Shown here: positions 6,228 to 6,868 of the stretch, in pieces | Position numbering within the stretch: position 1 is the first letter of the stretch | Layout of the letters: each line of letters starts with the position of its first letter | Assembly: GCA_902470915.1 (NCBI GenBank) | Contig: CABRIB010000096.1 | Coordinates: 1-6,868 of the forward strand | DNA length: 6,868 bases | Origin: an uncultured Collinsella sp. | GTDB lineage: Bacteria; Actinomycetota; Coriobacteriia; Coriobacteriales; Coriobacteriaceae | Direction of reading: 5' to 3' | Position numbers and translations under genes: made by a program | The notes under the pieces: generated by a model | Database searches by the model: none | What the model was told of the DNA's origin: nothing | The model's input: only the letters and a program-made list of their open reading frames with translations

Positions 6228-6231
6228 GGAC

Positions 6232-6823
6232 TTACTCGTCTACCTTGAGGATCGCCATAAAGGCCTCCTGCGGAACCTCGACCGAACCGATGGCCTTCAT
6301 GCGCTTCTTGCCCTCTTTCTGCTTCTCGAGTAGCTTGCGCTTACGCGAGATATCGCCACCATAGCACTTGGCCAAAACATCCTTGCGGCGCGCCTTGACG
6401 GTGGAGCGGGCGATGATCTTGTTGCCGATGGCGCCCTGAATAGGCACCTCGAATAGCTGGCGCGGGATGATTTCCTTGAGCTTGTCGCACAGGCCGCGGG
6501 CCAGGCCATAGGCCTTGTCCTTGTGCACGATAAACGAAAGCGCGTCCACCTCGTCGCCCGAAAGCAGGATATCGAGCTTCACAAGCTCGGAGGGACGGTA
6601 CTCGTTGAACTCGTAGTCGAGCGAAGCATAGCCCTTGGTACGGCTCTTGAGCTGATCGAAGAAGTCCAGGATGAGCTCGGCAAGCGGCATGTCAAAGCGC
6701 ATCTCGACCGATTTGCTCGTGAGATGGATCATATCGGTTGTAATGCCGCGATGCTCGATAGCGAGCTGCATGACGGCACCAGTATACTCGGGCGGGCAGA
6801 TAATCTTGGCCTTGAGGTAAGGC
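6232..6823 (-). CDS. lepA: Elongation factor 4 (LepA), C-terminal third; 5' end cut by adapter
   Basis: LepA/EF4 is a ribosome-associated translational GTPase of about 600 residues. Only the last 196 codons are here. They contain EPYxKA-type sequence at the cut (PYLKAKIICPPEYTG), GYASLDYEFNEYRPSELVKLDIL, IPRQLFEVPIQGAIG and IIARSTVKARRKDVLAKCYGGD. The LepA-specific tail ISRKRKLLEKQKEGKKRMK ends the match. This covers the EF-G V-like domain and the unique C-terminal domain; the GTPase domain is missing. The open frame runs on to a GTG at 6852, but its first ten residues (MGSEMCIRDR) are translated adapter, not LepA. The true gene start lies off the contig. The TAA stop at 6232-6234 is 4 bp before the dus ATG, which makes lepA the most upstream visible member of the cluster. 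Confidence 0.97.
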
Positions 6824-6868
6824 CTGTCTCTTATACACATCTCCGAGCCCACGAGACGGACTCCTATC
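6824..6868 (-). other. Residual Illumina Nextera adapter with i7 index (technical)
   Basis: Not biological. CTGTCTCTTATACACATCT (6824-6842) is the Tn5 mosaic end in read-through orientation. CCGAGCCCACGAGAC (6843-6857) is the read-2 primer complement, GGACTCCT (6858-6865) the index, and ATC the start of P7. These 45 bases are the exact reverse complement of positions 2-46. The pattern fits untrimmed read-through of short inserts at both contig ends. Confidence 0.98.

Noticed and set aside
1..6868. Tn5-like transposon bounded by 45-bp terminal inverted repeats with mosaic ends
   Set aside because: The ends contain sequencing primer and index sequence outside the mosaic end, and no transposase or cargo lies between them. 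They are library adapters.

Overview
The window is one assembled contig of bacterial DNA (positions 47-6823) capped at both ends by leftover sequencing adapter. Positions 1-46 and 6824-6868 are Illumina Nextera adapter in opposite orientations: 19-bp Tn5 mosaic end, read-2 primer site, and an 8-base index. They are technical. They create an apparent 45-bp terminal inverted repeat and two false protein N-termini.

All of the biological sequence is coding on the minus strand, in one direction and nearly without gaps. In transcription order (right to left) it reads: lepA (C-terminal third only), dusB-like dihydrouridine synthase, hemW, an unusual membrane-anchored DnaJ-like protein, a full class I DnaJ, mtaB, and the first 76 codons of phoH. 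Gene junctions are tight (4-bp, 2-bp and 9-bp gaps and a 20-bp overlap). Only the two DnaJ genes are preceded by short intergenic gaps (58 and 81 bp), and the second of these holds a plausible internal promoter.

The DNA is GC-rich, uses GTG starts freely and has strong AGGAGG-type ribosome binding sites. With the gene order, this suggests a high-GC Gram-positive bacterium. A gut actinobacterium of the Coriobacteriia (Collinsella-like) is my best guess, inferred from composition and protein style rather than from any search. The order lepA-hemW-...-dnaJ-...-mtaB-phoH resembles the heat-shock cluster of Firmicutes (lepA-hemW-hrcA-grpE-dnaK-dnaJ-prmA-rsmE-mtaB). Here hrcA, grpE, dnaK, prmA and rsmE are absent and a second dnaJ-like gene sits in their place.

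Functionally the cluster groups translation and tRNA maintenance (LepA, Dus, MtaB, PhoH) with protein and cofactor chaperoning (two DnaJ proteins, HemW). The item most worth a second look is the first DnaJ-like protein (2787-3890). It keeps the J domain, Gly/Phe-rich linker and all four zinc-finger repeats, but its second substrate-binding and dimerisation domains are replaced by three predicted transmembrane helices.
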